64,000 nucleotides of DNA, from assembly GCF_001457775.1 (NCBI RefSeq), contig NZ_CYSG01000013.1, positions 1-64,000 on the forward strand, read 5' to 3'. The notes under the pieces were generated by a model. It was not told the origin of the DNA, did not search any database, and saw nothing but the letters and a program-made list of their open reading frames with translations. Positions within the stretch are counted from its first letter, which is position 1. Every line of letters begins with the position of its first letter. This DNA is from Phaeobacter sp. CECT 5382 (GTDB lineage Bacteria > Pseudomonadota > Alphaproteobacteria > Rhodobacterales > Rhodobacteraceae). Below, one piece after another: positions 52,085 through 61,585 of the stretch. The position numbers were made by a program, and so were the translations under genes.

Positions 52085-52950
52085 TGTGCTGCTCCGTAGA
52101 TGGCTGTGGAAAGCTCTGCTACAGCAGAGGCCGTGCGCGGCCCGAAGCCCAGAAGGTGCAAGCCGTTCATCCGGATCAGGTGCCCGGATTGTGCGGCGGG
52201 TGTCAGGGCAAGGGCTGGCAGCTCCAACATGGAAGTTTTGGTCAATCCGTGATCCCCGCCGCGATCCATCGCCAGGATCACATCTGGCGCGGCAGCGGCA
52301 ATGGCCTCGTCTGTCATTTGCTTGTAGCCACTAAACTGAGTGATGGCATTGATCCCGCCAGCCATCTGGATAATGCCATCTGCGGCGGTGTCCCGACCGC
52401 CGACCATGACGCGGCCACCCTGCGTTGAAAGCACAAACAGGATGCGTTTCGGGTGATCCCCTGCGGCCGCTGTTGCGCGCCTCTGCGCGTCAGCCAACTC
52501 GGTGGTGACACGCGCACTGAGCGCCTGCGCGGCTTCGTCCTTTCCCAGAGCTGTGCCGACGGTTTCGATCTTGGTCGCAACTCCGGCGGCTGAATAGATC
52601 TCTGGTACCTCGACATAGATGACATTGGCCTGTTTCAACACATCAAGCGTGGCTGGCGGGCCGGACCCTTCGGTGGCAATGATCATGTCGGGGTCCACCG
52701 ACAGTACCCCTTCGGGGGACAGGGCACGGGCATAGCCGACATTGGGCAGCTCCTCTGCCGCTGCTGGGAAAGAGGAGGTTGTATCGCGCGCCACCAGCCG
52801 GTTCTGTTGTCCTAGTGCGTAGACAATTTCGGTGACGGAGCCACCAATAGACACAATACGGGTGGCACTCTCGGCGCGCCCCATCTGGGCCGCAAAAAGC
52901 GTGAGAATGACTATGTTAAGCCCGGTGAACAGACGAGAAAACAGGCTCAT
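52081..52950 (-). CDS. hmuT: periplasmic heme-binding protein
   Basis: This 289-residue protein has a signal peptide (ending near MGRAES) and a cluster A-II binding fold. The Tyr in PNVGYARAL is the usual heme ligand of HmuT, and SIGGSVTEIVYALG is the family opening. It overlaps hmuS and hmuU by 4 bases. It delivers heme to HmuUV. Confidence 0.9.
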   Translation of the reverse strand: MSLFSRLFTGLNIVILTLFAAQMGRAESATRIVSIGGSVTEIVYALGQQNRLVARDTTSSFPAAAEELPNVGYARALSPEGVLSVDPDMIIATEGSGPPATLDVLKQANVIYVEVPEIYSAAGVATKIETVGTALGKDEAAQALSARVTTELADAQRRATAAAGDHPKRILFVLSTQGGRVMVGGRDTAADGIIQMAGGINAITQFSGYKQMTDEAIAAAAPDVILAMDRGGDHGLTKTSMLELPALALTPAAQSGHLIRMNGLHLLGFGPRTASAVAELSTAIYGAAQ

Positions 52951-54041
52951 TCGGCGGCCTCCGAAGCGGTGGGTGTTGCTGAAAGATCGGCCACGACAGA
53001 GCCGTCCAGCGCAGGCAGGCCGGCAACGAGGTCATTCCAGGCGGGAGGGTGATCTTTGGCCTCGGTGCGGCGGCCAAAGACCTGCAGGATGATGGTCCCG
53101 TCCGCATCAAAGGCTTCGACCGAGATTGCCGCGCCGCGCTGCGTGGGTTTGTTGATGGCCCAGACTTCGGCAATGTGATCAAGACGCAGATGCAGATCAA
53201 ACCCAGGATCGAGGATGTTTTGCCAGGGGCCCATGCTGCGCAGGTTTTTGATCGGGCCGGTGTGGATTTCGATGCAGCCCATATTGCCGACAAAGATCAT
53301 AACCTCGATGCCCTGATCCTGTAGCGCGTGCAGCATGTCATCCACGGAGGTTGGGGCCAGCGCACGTGCCAGGGGTTCGCCTGCAATGCGGTAGGCGCCA
53401 AGCCGGTTCATTTTCAGCTTCGAGGTCAGCTGGCGGAACTGATGGGTATCCGTCATCTTGGCCCACTGGCGGCGCAACTCATCGGCCTTTTTTGGGTCCG
53501 CCTTGGCTGTTTCCGGTGGGGTGCGGGTTGCAACATCCAGCTTGTCATCCTGATCCGGCAACGCCAGGTCAGTGACCAGCGCCTGCCAGGCGGTCAGATC
53601 TGACGCGTCACGCAGATGCACCTTGTGGACGGCGTCGCCTGCGGCATCAAAGAACTGGATCGAGCGGCGGATGCCGGCATCGCTGCTGCGCTCGACCGCA
53701 AAAGCGAATTGAAAATGGCGGGGAAACAGGCGCAGGGCGATGGCGTCAGTCAGAAACATCGAGGCGTGGTTTCCTGGGGGGGAGTCATCATAGACGCCGA
53801 ATTTTTTGATCACGCAGGATGCGTTGCGGGTCAGCGCCCTAACCTCACCCAGGGCTGCGAGCCTTGGAAAGACCTGATCGATATCTGAGGTGATACAGGT
53901 GACGCCTTCACCAACGAAGGCAGCGACCAGCTGGCCTTCGGTGATACCGAATTGACCGGCAAAATCGCGGTCGCGCAGCTTGGCGTTTTCATTGCGTGCT
54001 TGACGGATCGCCTGCGGTTCCAGGGTGGGGGACTGGCTCAT
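52947..54041 (-). CDS. hmuS: heme-degrading / heme-trafficking protein
   Basis: This 364-residue cytosolic protein has the duplicated HemS/ChuS fold, each half with the helical-beta layout (FPRLAALGEVRALTRNASCVIKKFG and WQNILDPGFDLHLRLDHIAEVWAINKPT). It takes up heme after import and in several bacteria cleaves it. It is the first gene of the minus-strand run; the promoter must lie in 54042-54281. Confidence 0.9.
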   Translation of the reverse strand: MSQSPTLEPQAIRQARNENAKLRDRDFAGQFGITEGQLVAAFVGEGVTCITSDIDQVFPRLAALGEVRALTRNASCVIKKFGVYDDSPPGNHASMFLTDAIALRLFPRHFQFAFAVERSSDAGIRRSIQFFDAAGDAVHKVHLRDASDLTAWQALVTDLALPDQDDKLDVATRTPPETAKADPKKADELRRQWAKMTDTHQFRQLTSKLKMNRLGAYRIAGEPLARALAPTSVDDMLHALQDQGIEVMIFVGNMGCIEIHTGPIKNLRSMGPWQNILDPGFDLHLRLDHIAEVWAINKPTQRGAAISVEAFDADGTIILQVFGRRTEAKDHPPAWNDLVAGLPALDGSVVADLSATPTASEAAE

Positions 54042-54150
54042 GTTGGCCCTTTCGAGAGTGCAAGGTTTTGCGGGAAAGGGCTGGCTTTGGCCGCGCTAAG
54101 GGGCGCGGGTCAGGCTGGCAACTACATTTGTAGCAGGGTGGAATTTATGT

Positions 54151-54165
54151 TGACTGTTTTTATCA
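54151..54165. promoter_or_regulatory. possible RirA-type iron-rhodo box
   Basis: TGACTGTTTTTATCA fits TGA-N9-TCA, the site described for the alphaproteobacterial iron regulator RirA. It lies in the hmuS/hmuR divergent promoter. Such a short pattern can occur by chance in a 240-base gap, so support is moderate. I do not see an obvious Fur or Irr box. Confidence 0.4.
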
Positions 54166-54281
54166 CCTTTACTATCAGGCTCAAGCGGAAAGTGACGATT
54201 CCGCCAGGAACATAACAAACAAACTACCGCGCCAGCCTTTTGCAAGCACTCGGTCAAGAACGTGATGCAAAGGGACATGTG

Positions 54282-56306
54282 ATGGGGAAAATACGGCTGA
54301 ATCAGCATTTGCTGGGGACCGTTTCCATTTTGGGTTTGACCATGGGGTCAGGCCTTGCGGCGCAGGAATTGGCGGCAGACCAGTCGGAAATTCTGCCTGC
54401 AGAGATCCAGGAAGACGGGTTTCTGGGCACGGTTGAGCTGGGGCAGGGCAAGCGCGAAGTGCAGGTCAGCACAGCGGTGCCTGTGACGGTGATCAATCAG
54501 GAAGAAATCGACGATCGCCAGGCGGGCACAGTGGCAGAGCTGATCGATTCCGTTCCGGGGGTATCGCTGGTGAACGGCTCGCGCCCCGAAGGGTCAGGCA
54601 TCAATATTCGTGGCTTTGGGGCCAATGGCACCTACGGCACCGACCAGAAGGTGGCAATTGTCATTGACGGGGCAACGACGGGATCAGAAGAGATCTACCG
54701 GATCGGCACGCAGCTGTTCACGGATCCATCACTGTACAAAAGCGTTTCGGTCATTCGCGGCACTGTCGGGTCCTTTGAGTTCGGTTCGGGCATTGTTGGC
54801 GGCGTGGTGCAGTTTGACACCAAGGATGCGTCAGATTTCACCGGCGGCGAGCTGGGCCTGCGCCTGCGCCAGACGCTAGGCTATACCTCCAATGGCCAAG
54901 GCTATCACAGCTCGACAATTCTGGCCTGGCAGCCGCTGGAAAACCTTGAGGTTCTGCTGAACTACACCAAGCGCGACAGCGATGCTTACAAGGATGGTGA
55001 TGGCAATCTGGTCACCTATTCCGCAACCGAGCCATATTCCGGTCTGGCCAAGTTGAAATACACCTTTGGGGAGGCCAACGAACACGGGCTGACCTTCAGC
55101 TATCAGAAAACAGCGACCGATGAATTTGACGCGCCTTATGATGCTTTCAACGTGGTCAATTTCGGCAATGTGAACCGTCAGACGGAATCCGAAGTCGCCA
55201 CGCTGAAGTACGAATACAATCCGGTCGGCAATGATCTGATCGATTTGTCGGTGCAGTACTCCTATTCGGATATCTATATCGAAAGTGAGCCGACCAACCC
55301 TGGTGGGTTTGCCGACTACCTGCTGGATGGGGATCACGACTATACCGTCGACAAGCTGACCTTGAAAAACGCGATGTACTTCCAGACCGGGGCGATCTCG
55401 CATGATCTGCGCTTTGGTGTGGAATGGATCAAGAAAGACCGACTGGAAAGCCAGGTGAGCCCGACCTCTGGCAGTGTTTCCGTCCCCGGCGGCACGGATG
55501 AACGCATTGCTTTGTTTGTGGTGGATGAAATTGATCTGGGCAACAACTGGTCAATCAGTCCAGCCCTGCGCTGGGAAGACCAGACCATCAAGGGAGCCCA
55601 GACCTACGCAGGCGATACCTATGACAACTCGGCCCTGATGGGTGGGATCTCTGCACGCTACGAATTCAATTCGGGTTTGGCGCTCTTTGCCAGTGCAGCC
55701 TATACCGAAAGCCTGCCGATCATCGATGATCTGAGCAACCCCACCTACATGACGCAGCCTGAAAAATCGCGCACCTATGAGGTCGGCGCTTCCTATGTGG
55801 CGAGCGATATCTTCACCGGCGAGGACAGCCTTCAGGTCAAGGCGAACGTCTTTGTGAGTGAACTTTGGGATATCACCTCCTATTCGGGCACCGGTATCGT
55901 CGAAAGCCAGGGTATCGAACTCGAAGCTACCTATGCCTTGGCAAATGGTCTCTATTTCGATCTCAACGCGGCCTATGGCGACTACGAGGCAACAAGCACG
56001 GCTGGTGTCACTGGCGACTGGGGCAACGCGCCTGCAAACTCAGCCCGTTTCACGGTTGGCAAACGCATCGCAGAGGCCTGGGATCTGAGCTGGGAACAGG
56101 TTGTGGCTGAAAACGGCAACAACAACTACGGCGGCTACGGCGTCAGCAATCTGCGCGCCACCTTCCGTCCACAATCCGGGGTGATGAACGGCGCCGAGGT
56201 GCGGTTTGGTATCGAGAATGCCTTTGACCGCACCTATCAGGCAAATCTGGCAACGGAATCCGCGCCTGGCCGTAACTTCAAGGTCACCCTGGCCAAAACC
56301 TTCTGA
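54282..56306 (+). CDS. hmuR: TonB-dependent heme receptor
   Basis: This 674-residue outer-membrane receptor has a signal peptide, a plug domain (VPVTVINQEEIDDRQAGTVAELIDSVPGVSLVNGS) and a beta-barrel ending in aromatic F (VTLAKTF). The plug shows the INIRGFG segment and the VIRGTVGS turn. The start at 54282 gives a proper leader. It is the first gene of the plus-strand run with exbB, exbD, exbD and tonB, so the uptake and energy parts are made together. Confidence 0.92.
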   Translation: MGKIRLNQHLLGTVSILGLTMGSGLAAQELAADQSEILPAEIQEDGFLGTVELGQGKREVQVSTAVPVTVINQEEIDDRQAGTVAELIDSVPGVSLVNGSRPEGSGINIRGFGANGTYGTDQKVAIVIDGATTGSEEIYRIGTQLFTDPSLYKSVSVIRGTVGSFEFGSGIVGGVVQFDTKDASDFTGGELGLRLRQTLGYTSNGQGYHSSTILAWQPLENLEVLLNYTKRDSDAYKDGDGNLVTYSATEPYSGLAKLKYTFGEANEHGLTFSYQKTATDEFDAPYDAFNVVNFGNVNRQTESEVATLKYEYNPVGNDLIDLSVQYSYSDIYIESEPTNPGGFADYLLDGDHDYTVDKLTLKNAMYFQTGAISHDLRFGVEWIKKDRLESQVSPTSGSVSVPGGTDERIALFVVDEIDLGNNWSISPALRWEDQTIKGAQTYAGDTYDNSALMGGISARYEFNSGLALFASAAYTESLPIIDDLSNPTYMTQPEKSRTYEVGASYVASDIFTGEDSLQVKANVFVSELWDITSYSGTGIVESQGIELEATYALANGLYFDLNAAYGDYEATSTAGVTGDWGNAPANSARFTVGKRIAEAWDLSWEQVVAENGNNNYGGYGVSNLRATFRPQSGVMNGAEVRFGIENAFDRTYQANLATESAPGRNFKVTLAKTF

Positions 56307-56344
56307 TCAAACAGTCTGATCTTAAGTCATTCGAGAGGAAACCA

Positions 56345-56806
56345 ATGGGATATCCGGGTAAAGACGCCCTCGCTCTGGCAGCCTTTGGGCTGTCAGTTTG
56401 GGCAGGTGGTGCAGCGGCACAGACGACTGCGGGAACTGTGACGGCCGCGGCAGCGGATAGGCCGGATATCTCCATCGAGCTCAGCGCGGTGGAAGAGGTT
56501 GGTGCGTCCTGCACCCTGTCTTTTGTGGTGAAGAACACCCATGCCAAAAACATCGTTCAGGCGGTTTATGAAACCGTGTTGTTCGATGCGCAGGGGCAGG
56601 TGGCTCGGCTGACCCTTTTGGATTTTCAGGATCTTCCTGCCGGGCGCTTGCGCGTGCGGCAGTTTCAGTTTCCCCATGCCTGCGCTGATATCAGCCGGGT
56701 GCTGATCAACGGTGCTGAAACCTGCAGCGCGCCAGGGCTGTCTGCAGGTGCCTGTTCCGAACATCTGCAGTTGCAAAGCCGTACAGAGATGGAGCTGTTG
56801 GGATGA
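56345..56806 (+). CDS. exported protein of the heme-uptake run
   Basis: This 153-residue protein has a signal peptide (cleavage near GGAAA-QTT) and a small beta-rich domain with four Cys after the leader (CTLSF, CADIS, CSAPG, CSEHL). It is not recognised further. It overlaps exbB by 4 bases and lies directly after hmuR. It is probably a periplasmic helper of the receptor or TonB complex. Confidence 0.65.
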   Translation: MGYPGKDALALAAFGLSVWAGGAAAQTTAGTVTAAAADRPDISIELSAVEEVGASCTLSFVVKNTHAKNIVQAVYETVLFDAQGQVARLTLLDFQDLPAGRLRVRQFQFPHACADISRVLINGAETCSAPGLSAGACSEHLQLQSRTEMELLG

Positions 56807-57510
56807 GTTTGATCCGTGATGCCGTGATGCGTGTTCTGGATCTTGGGGGACCTGTGGTTTTGCTGCTCTTGGCGGTATCGGTGCTGACTGTGGCACTGGT
56901 ACTGTACAAGCTGTGGCAATACCAGGCGGCACGGGTGGGGCGCCACCGGCAGCTGGCAGCAGCTGTCGCCGCCTGGGATCAGGGGCAGCAGGCACAGGCC
57001 CTGCAGGCCCTTGATCAGAGCCGGTCTTATCTTGGCCCGGTCCTGCGTCTGGCACTGACGCAGGCGCAGGACGCGGATCTTTCGGCCCGCATAGATGCCG
57101 AGGCCGAAGATCGGTTTGCCCGCTTGGAACGTGGGCTGGGCGCGCTGGATATGGTGGCGCAACTGGCGCCCTTGATGGGCCTGTTTGGCACTGTCATTGG
57201 TATGATCGAAGCCTTTCAGAAATTGCAATCCGCGGGCTCTTCGGTGGACCCGTCGCTGCTGGCAGGCGGCATATGGGTCGCTTTGCTGACGACCGCTGCC
57301 GGGCTGGCCGTGGCAATGCCCACCTCGCTGGTGCTGAGCTGGCTGACAGCCCGAATGCAGCGAGAACGGGTCTTTGCCAATCATGCGTTTCGGGTTGCTT
57401 TTGCCCCCCGTGTCTCCCTTGAGACAGATACAGCTACGGTTGGCGCGACGCAGCAGGCATCGGTGCCAGTGCAACCCGATCAAGGCGGATCATTGGCTCA
57501 TGCCGTTTAA
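56803..57510 (+). CDS. exbB: ExbB/MotA-type proton channel protein
   Basis: This 235-residue protein has three membrane helices (about 15-35, 120-142, 160-182) and the ExbB signature (LAPLMGLFGTVIGMIEAFQ). It forms the proton channel with ExbD that drives TonB. It overlaps the first exbD gene by 11 bases. It is specific to this heme locus. Confidence 0.9.
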   Translation: MSLIRDAVMRVLDLGGPVVLLLLAVSVLTVALVLYKLWQYQAARVGRHRQLAAAVAAWDQGQQAQALQALDQSRSYLGPVLRLALTQAQDADLSARIDAEAEDRFARLERGLGALDMVAQLAPLMGLFGTVIGMIEAFQKLQSAGSSVDPSLLAGGIWVALLTTAAGLAVAMPTSLVLSWLTARMQRERVFANHAFRVAFAPRVSLETDTATVGATQQASVPVQPDQGGSLAHAV

Positions 57511-57883
57511 ACTGCAGGGGCCAAGACGCGGGCGGATGTCGATGACCTCGCTGATTGATGTGATTTTTCTATTGTTGCTGTTTTTCATGCTGACCTCGAC
57601 CTTCTCAAAATACGGCGAGGTAGAGCTGATGGCCGCCGGGCAGGCGCAGGGGGGAGCGGATCGTCAGATGCTGTTTGTCACTTTGGCCGCGTCGGGTCTG
57701 GCTCTGAACGGACAGCCCGTGGATCTGGGGAGGATTGCCGATTTGGTGCGGTCGCAGCCACAGGATGGCGGTGGACATCTGGTGTTGATCAGCCCGGACG
57801 ATAGGGTAAGCGCGCAGGCGCTGGTTGATCTTTTGGCCACCCTGCGGCAGGTGGAAAAACTGCAAACCGTGGTGCTGGGCTGA
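57500..57883 (+). CDS. exbD: ExbD-family protein 1
   Basis: This 127-residue protein has one N-terminal membrane helix with the functional Asp (MTSLIDVIFLLLLFFML) and a periplasmic C-terminal domain. I chose the ATG at 57500; an earlier frame begins at 57374 inside exbB. It overlaps the second exbD by 1 base. Confidence 0.88.
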   Translation: MPFKLQGPRRGRMSMTSLIDVIFLLLLFFMLTSTFSKYGEVELMAAGQAQGGADRQMLFVTLAASGLALNGQPVDLGRIADLVRSQPQDGGGHLVLISPDDRVSAQALVDLLATLRQVEKLQTVVLG

Positions 57884-58272
57884 TGCAGTTGAAACCCCGT
57901 GCCACCAGTCAGAAAGAGCCGACGATTGCCCTGATCAATATCGTCTTTCTGATGCTGATCTTCTTTATGATTGCGGGCACACTGGCGCCGCCACTCGATA
58001 AGGATATCAGCCTGATCAAGACAGCGGATCTGGAGGGGCGGGAGCCTCCCGACACATTGGTGGTGCATGCTGATGGGCGTCTGTCTTTGCGTGGCGTTGC
58101 GGTAGCGGATGCTGCCGCCTATATGGCCGGGCTTGCGCCCGATGTGCGCGCTGAGGTGCGGCTGGTGCCGGATCAGGCTTTGTCTGCCAAAAAACTGGTG
58201 CAATTGGGCAATGCGCTGCGTGCGAGCGGCGCCCAGCGGGTGTTGCTGGTGTCAGAACGGGCCTTGCCATGA
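57883..58272 (+). CDS. ExbD-family protein 2
   Basis: This 129-residue protein is a second, diverged ExbD (PTIALINIVFLMLIFFMI). The conserved Asp of the helix is replaced by Asn (I-N-I in place of I-D-V), so it may not carry protons itself. The C-terminal domain is kept. Two ExbDs per operon are typical of this locus type in the Roseobacter group. Confidence 0.82.
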   Translation: MQLKPRATSQKEPTIALINIVFLMLIFFMIAGTLAPPLDKDISLIKTADLEGREPPDTLVVHADGRLSLRGVAVADAAAYMAGLAPDVRAEVRLVPDQALSAKKLVQLGNALRASGAQRVLLVSERALP

Positions 58273-59396
58273 CGGCTCTACCTCCATCAGCCGTCTGGCC
58301 GCAGAGTAGGCATCTAGAGCAGCAGTCGCGGTCTGTGCCAAGCTCCCGACTTGCGGCACTGGCAGCACTGGGGCTGGCCTTTGTCGCTCACGCGAGCTTT
58401 GCCTTTTGGGGGGCTACAGTTCCTGTTGAACAAGCAGGCGGAAATACCGCCTTGGCGGCGCAGGGAAACAGTTTTGCGAATATGGCAACCGGTGTGCAAA
58501 CCCCGAAGCCTGCTGTTGACGCCCAGCAGGCACAAGAGCCGGAAAAACCGGCCCCTGAGCGGCCCCAAACCCCGGTAGCGTCACTGCCTTCTGCCGCTGA
58601 AAAGGTCACACCAATCAAACCTGTTCGGAATCAATGGCCAAAAGTTCAGACGCCAGCCAGTTCCGCTGAGGCGACCCTAGCGGCGCAGGGCGACATACCT
58701 TTGCTTGCTGCGAAGAGCCCCGAGACGACCGATCCTGTCGCCAAACCAATACGGCAGTTACAGGCACAGGCTCCGCCTGCACAGACATCTGGCCCTGAAG
58801 ACGTTTTGCAGGTCGAGGCCCTGTCACCACAAATGGAAACGGTACAGAAAAAGCCGGTACATTTGTCACAACCGGACCCTGTCAAAGCGCGGCCTCCAGA
58901 GCCGCAAAGCCCTCAGGTAGAGCGATCACTACGCCCTCCGGAGCGGCCACAAACCCCTGACCCGGAACCTGTTCTGCAAGCACAAAGGAAACCTGCGCCG
59001 AAGACGGTACCAAAGACCGCGTCAAAACCGCAGGGCAACGGAGAGGTCAATGCAACCCGAGGTGTGGCACAATCGAGCCGCCAGAAATCTGGGGGGCAGG
59101 CGCAAAACACTGCAGGTCAAGCCAAGGTTCAAGGGAGTGCCGCAGCAAGCAACTATGCGGGCCTGGTGATGCGCCGGATCCAGCGTGCCAAGCGCCGGGC
59201 TGCTGTCAAAGGAGTCGCCATGGTACGGTTTTCAGTCACAGCCAGTGGTGCCTTGGCGGGAGTCAGCATCGCCCGCAGCTCCGGGTCGGGTAAACTGGAT
59301 GGGGTCGCGCTGGCACAGGTGCGCCGGGCCGCGCCCTTTCCGCCACCACCAGCAGGGGCACGCACTACGTTTACAGTCCGGATCAAGGGCAACTGA
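58269..59396 (+). CDS. tonB: TonB-family protein
   Basis: This 375-residue protein has an N-terminal membrane anchor (about 27-48), a long Pro-, Lys- and Gln-rich spacer (50-290) and a C-terminal TonB domain (GLVMRRIQRAKRRAAVKGVAMVRFSV to AARRAAPFPPPPAGARTTFTVRI). It transmits the proton-motive force to HmuR. It overlaps the second exbD by 4 bases and ends the run. Confidence 0.88.
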   Translation: MTALPPSAVWPQSRHLEQQSRSVPSSRLAALAALGLAFVAHASFAFWGATVPVEQAGGNTALAAQGNSFANMATGVQTPKPAVDAQQAQEPEKPAPERPQTPVASLPSAAEKVTPIKPVRNQWPKVQTPASSAEATLAAQGDIPLLAAKSPETTDPVAKPIRQLQAQAPPAQTSGPEDVLQVEALSPQMETVQKKPVHLSQPDPVKARPPEPQSPQVERSLRPPERPQTPDPEPVLQAQRKPAPKTVPKTASKPQGNGEVNATRGVAQSSRQKSGGQAQNTAGQAKVQGSAAASNYAGLVMRRIQRAKRRAAVKGVAMVRFSVTASGALAGVSIARSSGSGKLDGVALAQVRRAAPFPPPPAGARTTFTVRIKGN

Positions 59397-59520
59397 TCCA
59401 GGCTGCCCTCGCCGCAATTGTATTTTGATCAAATTCTTGCGGGCGGGTGTCTGCCTGGGCTAAGCATCGCTCAGAAACGTTCACCAAGGGGGCAATCCCC
59501 GTGCAAGGAGAGATGCCCTC

Positions 59521-60639
59521 ATGACCACTAGATCCGGGACCCCGCTTTCTGGCCTCAAGGTTGTTGAACTTGCCCGTATTCTGGCCGGCCCCTGGATTGG
59601 GCAGTCACTGGCGGATCTTGGAGCCGATGTGGTCAAGGTCGAAAGCCCCGAAGGCGATGATACCCGCCGTTGGGGCCCTCCGTTTATCGAACGTGACGGC
59701 GACAAAACAGCCGCCTACTACTATGCGGCCAATCGCGGCAAAACCTGCGTGACGGCAGATTTCAGAACGGATGCGGGTCGCGCGCAGGTGCTGGATCTGA
59801 TCCGCGACGCTGATATCCTGATCGAGAATTTCAAAGTCGGCGGGCTGGCCAAATATGGTCTCGACTATGACAGCGTTGCGCAGGTGAATCCGCGCCTGAT
59901 CTATTGTTCGGTCACAGGGTTTGGCCAGGACGGGCCCTATGCCAAACGGGCTGGTTACGACTTTTTGTTGCAGGGGATGTCGGGGCTCATGTCGATCACT
60001 GGTGAGTCCGCGGGCCAGCCGCAAAAGGTCGGCGTGGCAATCACCGATGTGGTTACCGGACTTTATGGTACCATCGGCATTCTGGCAGCGGTGGAGCAGC
60101 GTCACAGATCCGGGCGCGGCCAGCATATCGACATGTCCCTGCTGGACTGCGCTACGGCGGTATTGGCCAATCAGGCGATGAATTATCTCGCCACCGGAGA
60201 AAGCCCGACCCGACTGGGCAATGAGCATCCCAATATCGCCCCCTATCAGGTCATGATGGTTTCTGACGGCCATATCATTCTGGCGGTAGGCAATGACGGG
60301 CAGTTCCAGCGGCTGTGCGATGTGCTGGGGTTGGAGGGGGGGAAAGCGGATGCGCGCTTTGCCTCTAACCAATCACGGGTTGCCAACCGGCAGGCGCTGA
60401 CAGCGCTGCTGGAGGCGGTAGTGACGGGCTGGACGCAGACGGAGCTGCTTGCCGCACTAGAGGCAGCAACCGTGCCCGCAGGCCCTATCAACACGGTTGG
60501 TCAGGCCTTTGAAGATCCCCAGATCCAGCATCGTCAGATGCAGATCGCACCCGAGGGGATTCCCGGCGTGCGTGGTCCATGGAGGTTTTCGGATGCTGAG
60601 CTGGCGCTGGACAAATCCGCGCCGATCCTGCCCAAGTAA
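59521..60639 (+). CDS. CaiB/BaiF-type CoA transferase
   Basis: This 372-residue family III CoA transferase has the N-terminal ELARILAGPWIGQSLADLGADVVKVESP and the middle PYAKRAGYDFLLQGMSGLMSITG. The catalytic Asp is in the AITDVVTGLYG segment. The ATG follows AAGGAG 12 bases up. It stands alone between the heme run and an XRE regulator, so its acid substrate cannot be deduced. Confidence 0.88.
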   Translation: MTTRSGTPLSGLKVVELARILAGPWIGQSLADLGADVVKVESPEGDDTRRWGPPFIERDGDKTAAYYYAANRGKTCVTADFRTDAGRAQVLDLIRDADILIENFKVGGLAKYGLDYDSVAQVNPRLIYCSVTGFGQDGPYAKRAGYDFLLQGMSGLMSITGESAGQPQKVGVAITDVVTGLYGTIGILAAVEQRHRSGRGQHIDMSLLDCATAVLANQAMNYLATGESPTRLGNEHPNIAPYQVMMVSDGHIILAVGNDGQFQRLCDVLGLEGGKADARFASNQSRVANRQALTALLEAVVTGWTQTELLAALEAATVPAGPINTVGQAFEDPQIQHRQMQIAPEGIPGVRGPWRFSDAELALDKSAPILPK

Positions 60640-60660
60640 ACTCTTCAAATGACCAGCGAT

Positions 60661-61452
60661 CTAGTCTGCAGTGGGGTTGATGCTGATCGGCAGCTGGTCA
60701 CCCAGCAGGCGGCGCACTTTTGGGTCCAGCTTGGCGCTTGCCTGTGGATAGGCCCCGGTGAGCGCCAGGGCTTCGCGGGCCGAGACCCGCTCGGGGATGC
60801 GCACCCAGACGGTGCGGGTGGAAAATGGCTGTTGGTCGGGGCGCGCGGAGACCCCAAGCGTCAGCCCCTGTAGGTAAGAAACTTGCTGCGGGTGTTCCGG
60901 CATCATGACTGTTTCGGACAGAAATCCCCCGTCGCGCCGCGGCGTTTCATACATGCACAACCGGTTGCCACGGAAACTCACCAGTCCCTGATAGCGCCCG
61001 CGCTGGCGTATGCTGCCATCACCAGAGGTTGCGCGTTCATAGGTATGCGACACCACATGGCCCTCTTGGGCGCGTAGCTGGATCAGGCTGCGCAGGATTT
61101 GCCCCGGCCAAGTGGGGGTGCGGAAATAGGCGTGATAGGCCCCCAGAAACCGGCGCAAAGGTCGGGCCTGATCCTGAAACAACGCATTGAACTGGGTGAG
61201 ATGCGCGCTGAGGGATTGCGGCGCGCTCTGGGTCTGGGCAGCGCAGAATTCGCGGTGTGTTGCAAAGAGCTCTGCCTCTGACAGGCCGAAATATCGCGCG
61301 ATGCGCCGCAGGTTATGCGCCGAGGGCAGGCCAGCGCCGCTGAGGTAGCGGTTGAACTGCTGACGATTGATGCCAATGCCACGACAGGTCTGGGCAATCG
61401 GCCCAGCTTCGGCACAGAGCCAGCGCAGGTTTTGTGAAAAATCAACTGGCAC
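60661..61452 (-). CDS. XRE-family regulator
   Basis: This 263-residue protein has an N-terminal XRE-type helix-turn-helix (INRQQFNRYLSGAGLPSAHNLRRIARYFGLSEAELF) and a C-terminal domain that I do not recognise. It is divergent from the CocE-type hydrolase, 133 bases away, and may regulate it. The C-terminal part probably binds a ligand. Confidence 0.8.
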   Translation of the reverse strand: MPVDFSQNLRWLCAEAGPIAQTCRGIGINRQQFNRYLSGAGLPSAHNLRRIARYFGLSEAELFATHREFCAAQTQSAPQSLSAHLTQFNALFQDQARPLRRFLGAYHAYFRTPTWPGQILRSLIQLRAQEGHVVSHTYERATSGDGSIRQRGRYQGLVSFRGNRLCMYETPRRDGGFLSETVMMPEHPQQVSYLQGLTLGVSARPDQQPFSTRTVWVRIPERVSAREALALTGAYPQASAKLDPKVRRLLGDQLPISINPTAD

Positions 61453-61585
61453 CAGCTTATCCCTTCGCGGTTTTCTCCAAAGTCGCTTACATTCGCGTCA
61501 CATTACACACAAGTGCTCACTTTCCTTCAGTGCTGCCTTTCGGCAAGGCTGGGGCAAATGCCCTTGCCTGAAAAGAGACCGCCGG

